Assembly: GCF_010389155.1 (NCBI RefSeq)
Contig: NC_057763.1
Location: 10,168,649-10,232,648, forward strand
DNA: 64,000 nt
Source: Erigeron canadensis
Lineage: Eukaryota; Streptophyta; Magnoliopsida; Asterales; Asteraceae
Reading direction: 5' to 3'
Part shown: one piece after another, positions 51,060 through 62,041 of the stretch
Layout of the letters: the number at the start of each line of letters is the position of its first letter
Position numbering within the stretch: position 1 is the stretch's first letter
The notes under the pieces: generated by a model
Databases searched by the model: none
Seen by the model: only the letters and a program-made list of their open reading frames with translations
Told to the model about the DNA's origin: nothing
Made by a program: the position numbers and the translations under genes

Positions 51060-52566
51060 ATTTTATTTTTGGATATGAAGTTAATTTAGATGGAACTTTA
51101 GCGGATAGCGGGTAAAATACCCACAAAAATTAGAAAAGGGGCGTGGCATTTCCTTGTGTTGCCAGCCAAGTTCTTCCCTCCCTTAGTCACACTTCCATTA
51201 CAATTCCATGCTTCACTAAGTTTCTTCAACCTTCTTCTTCTTGTTTCTATCAAATCAAATTGTAATTTCTTCTAATTCAAGGATAAAAAATAATAATAAT
51301 AATCTTAGATAATCTTCAATAAGCAAGAATTGAAAACTTAGGGTTTGTGTATGGTGGTGGTGGTGGTGGCCGAATTTTAGAAGACGAAAAGAGGAAGAAA
51401 TTGTGATTTAGAAACCCTAATCTTTATCCTTCATTCTTGAGGTATTGATTTCCTTAACCTAGTTCTAATCTTTATTTTTATGAATTAGGGTTCTTGAGAG
51501 GTTCAATTTGGGGTTTTTGCTAGAATTGAGTTATTATATATTTTCCCCCTAAATTCTTGTATATGATATTTTGTTATTGACTTGCATGATTAATTTAATC
51601 AAGAATTTGAGTGTTGATAATGAAACTTTGATTATAAAAGAATGGTAATTTTTCTAGTTGAATGGAATGATGGTGGAATTGATAAATTAAGCTAGTCAAG
51701 TGAAATTTTTGAATGAAATGCAACTCAATGACAAATATAAGAAGGTTTGGGTTAGGAATGCTAGTGTAATGTTGAAGGCTAGGTTGAGTAGCCAAAATGT
51801 GAATATCGCTTTATATGCATATTATGATATTTTGATAGGTTGAAAACTTGAATTTTTGCATTTGCGGTTATCTTGATTTATATGTTGTGTCGTGAAGGAG
51901 GTGAGTATACTTTCATATCTTTGTATATTCGTCGGGTCAATTACTATACGATGGTGGATTCCGTGTGTGGCAATTGATTCTATGTTGAGCCTAATTGGGG
52001 GTCGTCTTTGATTACAGGCCTAATTGGTGGCCATAGCTCATGTGGGGCATTGTTATTGTATTATTTGATTGTGATTGTAATCATTTGCTTATATGGATCC
52101 ATGTAATGCGTTGGCACAAAAGTGAGTATTATAGATATGACACGACGGTGTCATAGTCTATATGCAATAGACCTTTCTGCATTGCCCTCCTTCGTTTATA
52201 TGATTGTATGCAAGCATATTTACTAAGCATTCGCTTCCCGTTTAGTTGTTTACTATTTTATAGGTGGTTCCGGAAGAAGGAACTAGTTCTAGTCGATTTG
52301 AAGTGCTAGTTGACGTGAAGGTATTTTGGCCATTTGCGGAAGAATGATATTCTTTTGGTTAGAGACTTAGATATCCCTCTTCATCTTGGCTCTTAGTACA
52401 TATTTTTGGATTTTGGTAGTCATGTTTTGGTACATTTCTTTATTGATCAGGTGTAGGTCTTTTGGTTTTGCAAAGCTTGCATATTGGTTTGTGATAAGGT
52501 AAGGTATAAATCTCACCTAAAGAAAGAATTTGAATTGGAATGGAAGGAGAAGAATAATGGGAAACA
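51060..52566 (+). repeat. Possible degraded LTR or retroelement debris
   Basis: The layout (leader-like TTCTTCTTCTTG stretch, GGTGGTGGTGG tract, GTGAGTATAC near 51901, AGGTGGTTCCGGAAGAAGG near 52263) resembles LTR/leader DNA of gypsy elements. No primer site or clear ends were found, so this is tentative. Confidence 0.3.
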
Positions 52567-53331
52567 TGTAATAAAGAGTTTCCTAATATAAGACTGGGCC
52601 TTGGGTTGTTCCCCTAGCCGATTCCTTAGCCATATCGCCAGCCGATATGCCAGCCGATATACCAACGACCTTCCCGAGCCATATCCCCAGCCGATATGCC
52701 AGCCAATTGCCAACCGCTTCCCAACATACTCCTAATCGACAAAACCAAACATTCTTAAAGATTTTCTTAACAACTTCCTCAAGGACTTCCTTAGGAGCTT
52801 CCCTTGCCTTGCCCTTGGGAATGACTCTCCTCAACCCTTTGGAACTCCTTTGGGAATAAGTCTTCCCATTCTATTAGGAAAGAGAAATCTATATTCATTT
52901 TCTCTAATTGGACAAGATATAGACAGAATATAAAAAGTATTATCGGGAATATTCTATTTATTCATCGTACTGACATTTCGGATTGGATGCCTATATATAC
53001 ATCCAATCATCATATGTCAGCATATTGAATTCAATACAACTTTACACACAATCATATTCGTACAATACCCATATATTCATTACAACGTTCTCTGCATATC
53101 TGCAGTACATTTAATCATCAGAATATACGCATTCACTATCATCAATCAATCATCACATATATCATATTACATTCATATCCTCCATAGATCGATACATCTC
53201 TATGGGAAAATCATCATACACCTTAGATTCGCCAAGAATTTAGTAGGTTTGCAGTACTTTGTAGGAGATCTTGATGATTTTCTTGGTTAAACTCACCTTG
53301 TGATTGAGCTCCTCATTTTCATGCTCAAACA
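52567..53331 (+). repeat. Probable 5' LTR of the Tat-type element (left end uncertain)
   Basis: The right end ...CTCAAACA at 53331 directly precedes a Tat-type primer site. A TATA box (CCTATATATACATCC) lies near 52990. CCAGCCGATATG-type repeats lie at 52625-52700. TGTAATAAAGAG at 52567 is the best candidate left end but is not proven. Confidence 0.5.
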
Positions 53332-53345
53332 TTGGCGCCATCCAT
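53332..53345 (+). other. Primer binding site region of the Tat-type element
   Basis: TTGGCGCCATCC at the LTR end resembles the TTGGCGCCGTC motif usual in Tat elements. Confidence 0.6.
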
Positions 53346-53443
53346 TAATTTACTGATAATTGGACGGTGATTCTTTGTTGTTGCCAAACACAAATCATTC
53401 TTGTTCTCATTCTGTTTGTTTTTTGTTTAATTTCTTTGCTTAA

Positions 53444-56400
53444 ATGACTGACGAATTCACTCCTATTTCTCAAGTTGTGCCTTCTGGGTTGGGGAAAGGT
53501 GTTGATGTTGATGGAGATGATTCTCCATTAATTCTGGAAACCTCTGAGATTTCTAATGCTCAAAATATCTTCGGTGAAAAAGTGTCAGATTATGCTTCTA
53601 GATCTGGTGAAGTGGTGACAAGTGCACCCAGTGTTGTTTTTGGTAGTGATCCTAGGCTACCACCCAGGGTGAGCTTCAGATCTAACCTTGGGAGTGGTAG
53701 TGCTAGTGTGGGATCACTCTTTTCCGCAGCTTCACCTTCTATATCTCCTTTGGTATCTTTATTTTCAACACCCCCAACTAGTTCATCTCCTATCACTATG
53801 CTCTCTTCTGGACCTAGCCAACTAAGTTCTCACATAGCTAGCATGGCTAGCTCAACCATGACTGGGGGTTAGACATCCATGCAGACAATGGCTAGTTCCT
53901 CTCAATCTGTAACTATCTAGGAGAGTCATTTGTTGGAATTGTTAAGGCTAGCTGCCAAGGGCACTCAACAGGCACAGACTCCACCACCTCCTCCAACCGA
54001 TTGGTTTTCTCATCTCTCTGCTACTTTAAGGCCAACTCCACCTCCTCCATTGCCTACGGGTATGGAATCTATAATGAAGCTGTTGGTGGACGAGATGAAA
54101 AAGCAAAAGCCAGTGGAACCTCCTCCTGAACCAGTCAACCCAGCAAAGGAATTGTTAAAAATGCTAAAGATTGCTGCGCGATAGGAGGCGGATGAGCAAG
54201 CAAGGGTGGCCACAGTACCTAAGTCTGCAACTAAGTCAAGGTTTTGTGACTGGGTGGCAAATTATGCCTTCCCAGACGGTCAGAAAGTTCCCACTATTGT
54301 TGGCACATATGATGGTACCAGAGACCCAGAAGATCACCTTGCAATTTATGATCAAGTCGTATTAACTGAAAAATGGGTGGACCCCGTGGCCTGTCACCTA
54401 TTCCTAGGCACCTTACAAGGTTATGCCTTAGAGTGGTTCACTAAGTTACCAGAGAAAAGCATTGAAGACTATGCAGATTTGAAGAAATTTATAACTCAGT
54501 TTGCTCAGCAGAAGAAGCGTCAGAGAAGCCACTTGGAAGCTCACTTGATTAGGCAAAGAGGTAATGAATCATTGAGAGACTTCATTGCAAGATACACTAA
54601 GGAATGTCAAAAAATACCAAGCCTCCCTGAAAGCCAGCAGGTCTCAGGTTTTACCTTGGCATTACTCCCTGGTGATCTTCAGGACGATCTAAGTAAGAGA
54701 ATTCCATTGACGTTTGGAGAAGCTACGGAAAGAGCTTTCGATTTCATTTTATCAAGGGAAATTGCCCTCCTTGTAAAAGGGGCAGTTGGAAGGGATAGGC
54801 CTGGGGGAAGTCTTGGGGCCGGAGGCTCGGGAGGTGGAAGATATGATGCTAGAAGAAATGATAGAAGGTTTGATCATAGAGACACTAAAAGGAGAGAAGA
54901 AAGAAGAGATGATAGGGGGGATGACAGAAGGGAGAAGAGAGGTGGCCCTTACGACAGAATAGTCAACTTGATAAAATCACCAAGGGAAATCCTTAAGACT
55001 GAAAGAGTGGGGGAAAACTTCAAACCTCCTCCACCTATGATACACAGGACCGGAAAGAAGGATATGTCAAAGTATTGTGAGTTCCACGAAGACCATGGCC
55101 ATGAGACAAATGCATACAGAGAGCTTAAGATCGAGATAAAGAGACCCTTGGATGAGGGAAAGTTGGAACACTTAGTCCCTGGCGCAAAGCAAGGAAAAAG
55201 AGCTACCCAGGCTAAGAAAACTTATACTTGGCAAAAGAAGGATGGGAAAAATGATAGATCACCACCCCCTGATGGCCATGTGTACATGATAAGAGAGAAA
55301 CATAAGTATGAGAAAAGAAAGGCAGAGGTTCTGGAACCATGGAGGATGGTCTCAATCTCTTTTCCTCCAGTAGAGGTTGTTTCTTTTGATCCAGTGGTGA
55401 TACAAGCTAGAGTAGCAAACTTTGAAGTCCGGAAGGTATACTTAGACAATGGAAGCTCATCCGATATAATATATGATCATTGTTTCCAAAAACTTCCTCA
55501 AAGAATCAGAGATCTCAAACGTCCATCAAGGACAGAACTTGTTAGTTTCATGGGAGAATCCAACAGGCCAGTGGGGGAGATTTCAATGGAGGTCATGATG
55601 GGAGAATATCCCTTCCATAGAATTGAACTTGTTGATTTTATGATAATAAAGGCACCATCCTTCTATAATGTTATCTTGAGAAGACCCTCAATGAAAAAGT
55701 TTGGAGCAGTTCCCTCAACCGTTCATGGAATGGTAAAGTTCCCAACACCCGCAGAGGTGGCCACCATTCGTGGACGCATGACTTGGCCAGAAGAATGTAA
55801 GCAAGTGGAAAAAACTTTGCCAAGGAAAGTTAAGAAAGTACAAGACCAAAAGCAAGATGGTCCTGAGGAGAAAGTGATAATAAATAAGAAGTTTCCAGAC
55901 CAGCCCATGATCATTGGGTCATAACTTCCAAGAAGAATCAAGGAAGAGTTGATTCACTTATTAAAAAATAATTTGGACGTCTTTGCATGGCAGACATCTG
56001 ATATGACAGGAGTCCCAAGAGCGTTAGCTGAGCATGCATTAAATGCCAACCCGAACATATCACCAATAAGACAAAAGAAGAGGGGAATGTCTCAAGACAG
56101 AAGCAAAGCTGGATGTGAGCAGGTAAATGAAATGGTGAAAGCTGGAATTCTTAGAGAAGTTAAGTATCAAACCTGGGTAGCCAACCCAGTCATGGTGAAA
56201 AAGTTAGATGGTTCCTGGAGACTATGTGTTGATTTTAAAGACATCAACAAAGCTTGCCCAAAGGATAACTACCCTCTCCCAGAAATTGACTCGAAGGTGG
56301 AATCCCTTGATGGGTTTAGATTGAAATGTTTCTTGGATGCTTATAAAGGGTATCATCAAATTTCCATGAAGAACATGGATGAAGACAAGACAGCCTTTCA

Positions 56401-57643
56401 TACAGACCAAGGAATTTATTGTTTTGAGAAAATGCCTTTTGGACTAAAGAATGCTGGGGCTACTTATCAGCGTTTGATAGACAAGACATTCAAAGATCAA
56501 ATCGGAAGAAATGTGGAAGCCTATGTAGATGAAATTGTGATAAAGAGTCGGGCTGAAGAAATAATGTTGGCCGACATACAAGAAACCTTTGACACCCTTA
56601 GAAGCATCAATATGAAGTTAAACCCATCAAAATGTAGCTTTGGAATGGAAGAAGGAAAGTTTCTTGGACACATCGTAACTCCTAAGGGAATCAAGGCAAA
56701 CCCCAAGAAAATTCAAGTAGTACTAGACATGGCATCCCCTCGAACCAAGAAGCAAGTTCAAAGTCTTAATGGGAAATTGGCCGCCTTAGCAAGATTTCTG
56801 TCAAAGTCTGCTGAAAGATCTTTACCTTTCTTTAGAACACTAAAGGGATGCTTAAGGAAGCAAGACTTCTCTTGGTCGGCCGAAGCAGAGGAGGCATTCA
56901 AAGATATGAAGAAGTTCCTTGCTGACCTCCCAACTCTCACAGCTCCAATTGCAGGTGAAACACTTACTCTATATCTTGTTGCTTCTAAAGAATGTGTTAG
57001 TGCAGTATTACTTGCAGAAAGAAGCAATGGCCAGATGCCAATATATTTCGTAAGCAGAGCCTTAAAAGGCCCAAAAATAAATTATCCATGTTTAGAAAAA
57101 TTAGCTCTTGCCTTGGTCCACGCGGCCAGACGCCTAAGGCGATACTTTCAAGGTCACCCGATTCGGGTTCTGACTGATAAACCAATAAGGCAAGTGCTAG
57201 TCAAACCTGAAGTATCTGGACGATTAGCTAAGTGGGCTATCGAACTGGGTGAACATGAAATTAGCTTCCACCCAAGAACGTCTATAAAGGGCCAAATCTT
57301 GGCTGACTTCTTGGCAGAAACTGACTCTTCCGATGTCACAGGAAAAGAAGTCCAAGAAGTCCAGGCAACCCAGGAAGAGGAAAGCCCAAAGTGGACCCTC
57401 TTCACAGATGGAGCATCAAATCAGGAGGGATCAGGAACAGGTCTCATCTTAATTGATCTTGAAGAAAGAGAATACACTTATGCATTAAGATTCAACTTCC
57501 CAGCATCCAACAATGAGGCAGAGTATGAAGCACTCCTTGCTGGCCTCAGAATGGCAAAACAAATGGGAGTAAAGAAAATACAAGTATTTGTTGACTCTCA
57601 ACTAGTGGCAAACCAGATCAATGGCACATTTGTTGATGCACGT
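53444..57643 (+). pseudogene. Tat-type gag-pol in one frame with four stops
   Basis: One frame runs 53444-57643, broken by TAG at 53870, 53917 and 54182 and TAA at 55922. It has a Ser/Pro-rich N-terminus, the gag domain (DPEDHLAIYDQ near 54330 to about 54770), an Arg/Asp-rich spacer, CEFHEDHGHET (about 55080), protease (VYLDNGSSSDIIYDHC near 55440), RT (RLCVDFKDIN; catalytic box near 56522), RNase H (LYLVASKECVSAVLLAE) and the extra RNase H (LFTDGASNQEGSGTG; NNEAEYEALLAGL; DSQLVANQINGTF). The RT box reads YVDE, with the second Asp replaced by Glu. The Cys of a zinc-like motif is lost (NAYRELK). All four stops fit former Gln codons. Dead copy. Confidence 0.92.
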
Positions 57644-58275
57644 TGATGTGACAACAGCAACTTAGATTTAATATGTTGTTTAGATTGAGACATTATGTTA
57701 ATTTATGTCGTATCTATATATGTAATTGATAGATTATGGACTTTATGTTTTGGTAATGATCGATTACATGTTTTGGAGTTGTATATATATATATATGTGT
57801 TATGTATGATGTTTGTTGTGTGATATACAAGTACAAACATAATATGTGTTAGGATTCCTTAAGATGAAACACTTAGGAAGATAACCAAGTATTACATCTA
57901 ACGAAGATAAAGTATATCTTCGTTAGAGGCAAACGAAGATAAACTTCGTTTGGTACAAACGAAGATTAACTTCGTTAGATGGGCTGGCAGCTAAGTTCGT
58001 AAGAACAAAGCCCAACAAGCCCAGTTCGACCTGAAACATATATATACGAACGAATACCCTGATATACATAGATCTTCGACATACAAGTACTTCAGACACC
58101 TAAGTTCGTTCTATAGCTTATAGAAACGAAGATAGCACAATACGGCTGATTATTTACTTGATAATTAGCGATATACCAGTTTACTAATCAAACTAGTTAT
58201 CTCGTGAGGATTCCGCACTCACGACATAATCATAGACGATCTCGAGAGCGATCTATAGCTATCGAGGGACTTACA
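57644..58275 (+). repeat. 5' LTR of the SIRE-like copia element
   Basis: It starts TGATGTGACAAC (57644; 57647 is the alternative) and ends GGGACTTACA (58275), 2 nt before the primer site. A TATA box lies at about 58038 (ATATATATACGAACG). Several ATCTTCGTT/AACGAAGAT motifs are present. The left neighbour is Tat coding sequence, showing the insertion point. Confidence 0.8.
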
Positions 58276-58277
58276 AG

Positions 58278-58290
58278 TGGTATCAGAGCC
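58278..58290 (+). other. Primer binding site, initiator-Met tRNA
   Basis: TGGTATCAGAGCC is a perfect match to the standard plant site. Confidence 0.95.
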
Positions 58291-58658
58291 AGTCGATTTC
58301 TTATCGAAGGTTCGAGATCGTTTTGTTTGATTCTTTTCTCTGAAAATCAACCTCCCGACACCCTTACTGTCGCTAACTTCGTTTTCTCAAACGAATTTAG
58401 CAAACGAAATTAACCACATCTTCGTTTCGAGTTCTTCCAACGTTTTTAGCTTTATTTTCGTTAAGTTCCTTCAAACGAATTTCAAGTTATCTTCGTTACT
58501 CTCACCTTACGGATTTTGCTTTATCCTCGTTCTTTCCTTCAAACGAAGATAATTCTATCTTCGTTTCCTCCTGCAAACGAAGTTAATCCTATCTTCGTTT
58601 CTCTCATTCAAACGAATTTAAGATCTATCTTCGTTCAGTGCAAAAAAAAAATTCCGAA
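58291..58658 (+). other. Copia leader rich in CAAACGAA / TTCGTTT hairpins
   Basis: This non-coding leader before gag carries more than a dozen alternating AACGAA and TTCGTT motifs, many able to pair, such as CAAACGAAGAT with ATCTTCGTTT at 58549-58567. Confidence 0.8.
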
Positions 58659-61600
58659 ATGGCTTCCTCGTCAACCAACACTGCTGTTGCTCAATACCCG
58701 AATACTCTTGTCTATCATGATCATCTCGTTGGACGTACTAATTCTCCACCGAAGTTAGTTTCATTGGCTGACTTCTGGGCGTGGAGAGGTCGATTTGAAG
58801 ATTATATTCAACGAGAAGATTTGAATATGTGGATTATGATCACTGAAGGATATGAATGGCCAACTCTTACTGTAAACGGTGTTACAACTAATTACAAAGT
58901 AGGAGAATTAAAAGGTGAAGAAAAATCCTTGTATGCTGTTGAAGTTAAGGCTCTTTCTACTCTTAGAATGTGCATTCCTCAAGAATTAGTGCACTTGTTT
59001 CCTAAACAGGAGTACAAGACTTCCAAGCAACTGTTCGATGCTATTGAAGCTCACTGTGAAGGTGATCCATTATTGAAGCAAAATCGAGTTAAGATGCTTA
59101 AGAAACAATTTGATTGCTTTAATGCTACCAAGAACGAACTAGTTGAGGATCTTATCTTGAGATTTCAACATCTTCTTGCTGAGTTAGCCTATTTTGATCT
59201 TAAGTATACTCCTACTGAGATAGTGGATAAATTCTTGGATGGTCTGCCGAAAGCTTATAAAGAATTTCGTCATGGATTGCAAGAAAGAGCTGATTATGCA
59301 TCTCTTCGTATAGATGGTGTTATATCCACATTAAGAAACAGAGAAATGAAGGATAAGGCAAAGGATCTCCAAGACAACTTCACACAAGATCCATCTCTTT
59401 ATCATGCCACTATGAAGAATCCTACAGCTGATATTAATGCATTCTTTTCTGGAGTTGGTTCTTCTGGCACGAAAGAAGGTCCTAATTGTGTTATGGATGG
59501 AGATGATTCTGCAGGTTTCATGGCTTCTGATGCTGGTTTCAAGGCTCGAAAGACAAATGAGAATGCCAAGCCTGGAAATATGTCGTTTGGTAACATTTCA
59601 TCTACTTCTGCTGGTTACAAGTCTATGCCTATGGATATGAAATCTGCTGAGGGAAGGATGAATGTCTTTGCTGCAATGTGTGCTGCACATAAAGCTTTTG
59701 TTGCTGGGAGGATCACGGATCCAGCACTCATTGATGAAGATTATGACCAAATAGATCCAGATGATGTTGAAGAAATGGATCTGAAATGGAATTTGGCGAT
59801 GATCACTAGGAGAGTGCAAAGGTTTATGCAGCGAACAGGTCGACAGCTTATTGGGGGTACTCAGGGCTTTGACAAGTCAAAGGTTAAGTGCTATAATTGC
59901 GATGGCTTTGGACATTTTGCCAAAGAATGTCAACGACCAAAGAGAGATGTCAACATTACCCCTACCCGTCAAGATAGAGGTGGTAATCGTCCTTTTAATC
60001 AGAATGCAAGTAGAGCTCTCTTGTTGACTGAAGATACTACTGGAAATAGCAATGACAAGGCTATCGTAGCTGCTCAACCTGATGGTTCTTATGTCTGGAA
60101 TCTTCCACAGGATGAGACTAATAATGCTTATTTGGCCGAAATAGTTGATGATATGGCTCAAATAGCAGATTCTGTTGAGGATTTCTTGGACACCTCAGTT
60201 TACCACAGTGATGAGCATCTGTATGAAAATGCTCAAAGCTCGAACTTGGAATCTTCTACTCAGGTATATGACACTGATTCTGAGTCGGATGAAGAGGTTG
60301 AGGTTGCTGATACGAAAGATTCTGGAGAGGTGAACGCTGCTGAGAACAAAGACGATTCTGCTACTGAAAAGGTTGAAAAGACGATTGAAGAGCAGATGAA
60401 AGAGTATGAAATTCCAGCAGGCATGAGTGTGGATGACTTTGTTGCGTACATGGCAGACTGCAAAGAAGCAGATCAACAGGTATCTTATTCTCTTCGTACT
60501 ATTGTTCATGTTTGCCAAATTGTTAATCGAATGTTTGATGAAATTGAACAAAAGAATGAACGAATTAAGCATTTAGAATCCGTTGTTAATGCTGCTCATG
60601 AAGAAAGAGATAAATTGATTAAAAAGATTTAACTGTCACTGAAAGAGAAAGATTTTTAAAGGATAGGATTAAATCTTTAGAGTCTGACATTAATGCTATG
60701 AAAGACAAAGTTAAACATGCTGTGGCTGTAGAAAGAGTAGGTGGTGAAGCTTATGCCTTATTAGCTAAGAAGTGTTCTACTATTGAGAAAGAATTGGCTG
60801 ATGCTAGAATAGAAATAGTGGACTTACAAGCTAAGGTTGATTCAGGTAGACATGATGAGCTTTTGATGCATATGCAAAAATTTGGGGACTCTCCATCTAA
60901 GAGTTCTGACTCTGCTAAGGTTTCTTACAATAGCATGCCTCCTCCTTTCAACAATAATTATACTCCTGTAGAACCTAATATCCCGGAAGTCCTACTTCAA
61001 CCTAGTGTTGATGTTGGTAAATCTCAAGACTCGTCTCCTAAGCCTACTTTGACTGAGGAGACAACAATGTCTAAAGGAGTTTCTTCTCAACCTACCAAGG
61101 AAGAGAAATTGAAAGGTGTTGTCCTAGATTCGTCCACTTCTTATGGTCAAAAAGACAGTATTACTCACTTTACACTTCGTAAGAGTAGTAGGGTCTACAT
61201 TGAGTTAGAATTCCCGTTATCATTAATTGACCCTAAGAGGATTGATAAAGTCTGGGATGTTGATATTAAGGATATGAAGCGATTAAGTCAGTTGCGTCAA
61301 ACTCCTTTACCTAAGCAGTCTAGGAATAGTCAATCTGAAGATGAATTAGTTGTTAATGTCGAAGCAACTAAGGCTTTGAAGCATATCTTAATGCCTGCTC
61401 GACAGAAGTCCCCAAGTAAGTCTAGGACATCACCGACCAAACGAGACCATAAGGATCCTAGTAAAACAAGTAAATCAGTGGACAATAGTGTATCTGTAAG
61501 TACCAATAATAAGGTAGATACAAAGAAACAACCTAAGGTCCTCTCTTGCTTTGCTTGTCATGAAAAAGGTCATGTTTATAGTGTATGTCCTAATCGACCT

Positions 61601-62041
61601 CGGCGATCAGGTTCTCCTTCAAAGGTTACCACCTCGGAAGATAAAAGGGGGTTGGGTAATGCTAAACAGGTTTATGAAACTAAAGTTCAATCTTCTTCAA
61701 AACTGTTTACTATCCCTCAACGACGTGACTCTCCACCAAAAGGTTCTTCTCCTATGGGACAAAGATTCACTACCCCCAGTGGGAGTTCAAGTCGGTCACA
61801 CACACCTTCAAGTCGTAATTTCTTTTATGACCGAAATCATTCAAGTGTTCGACCTTCTTTTGGCCTTCATTCCCCAAGACCTTCTCCAACGAACGGTCAG
61901 AAGTCTTCTCCAGTAAGAAGACAAGTTGAGAATCAAGTCTCACCCATGGCTTCTAGTAATGGATATTGGACTGAACTGATTCTCAAGGATGAGAAGGGAC
62001 GACCCAAACCTATGAAGGTTTGGGTCCCCAATGATAACTAA
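58659..62041 (+). pseudogene. SIRE-like copia gag (single frameshift)
   Basis: ATG at 58659 (MASSSTNTAVAQYPN). The gag core (FWAWRGRFEDYIQREDLNMW to about LDGLPKAYKEFRHGL) spans residues 35-210. The first zinc knuckle CYNCDGFGHFAKEC is at about 59889. Then an acidic coiled-coil region follows. The frame closes at 60630. A second frame, open well upstream of its ATG at 60698, continues the coiled coil to a basic Ser/Pro-rich tail with a second knuckle CFACHEKGHVYSVC (about 61549), ending WVPNDN and TAA at 62041. One base missing from the A-run at 60621-60625 would explain the break. Whether this is a mutation or a programmed site cannot be told. Confidence 0.88.

Larger units (their letters stand above)
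52567..57643 (+). mobile_element. Tat-type Ty3/gypsy retrotransposon, interrupted at its right
   Basis: LTR, primer site, gag, protease, RT, RNase H and a second RNase H domain are present in order. The dual RNase H is the mark of the Tat/Ogre branch. The sequence stops inside the second RNase H at about 57643, where a copia LTR begins. Integrase and the 3' LTR should lie beyond the copia element, outside the window. Confidence 0.9.
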
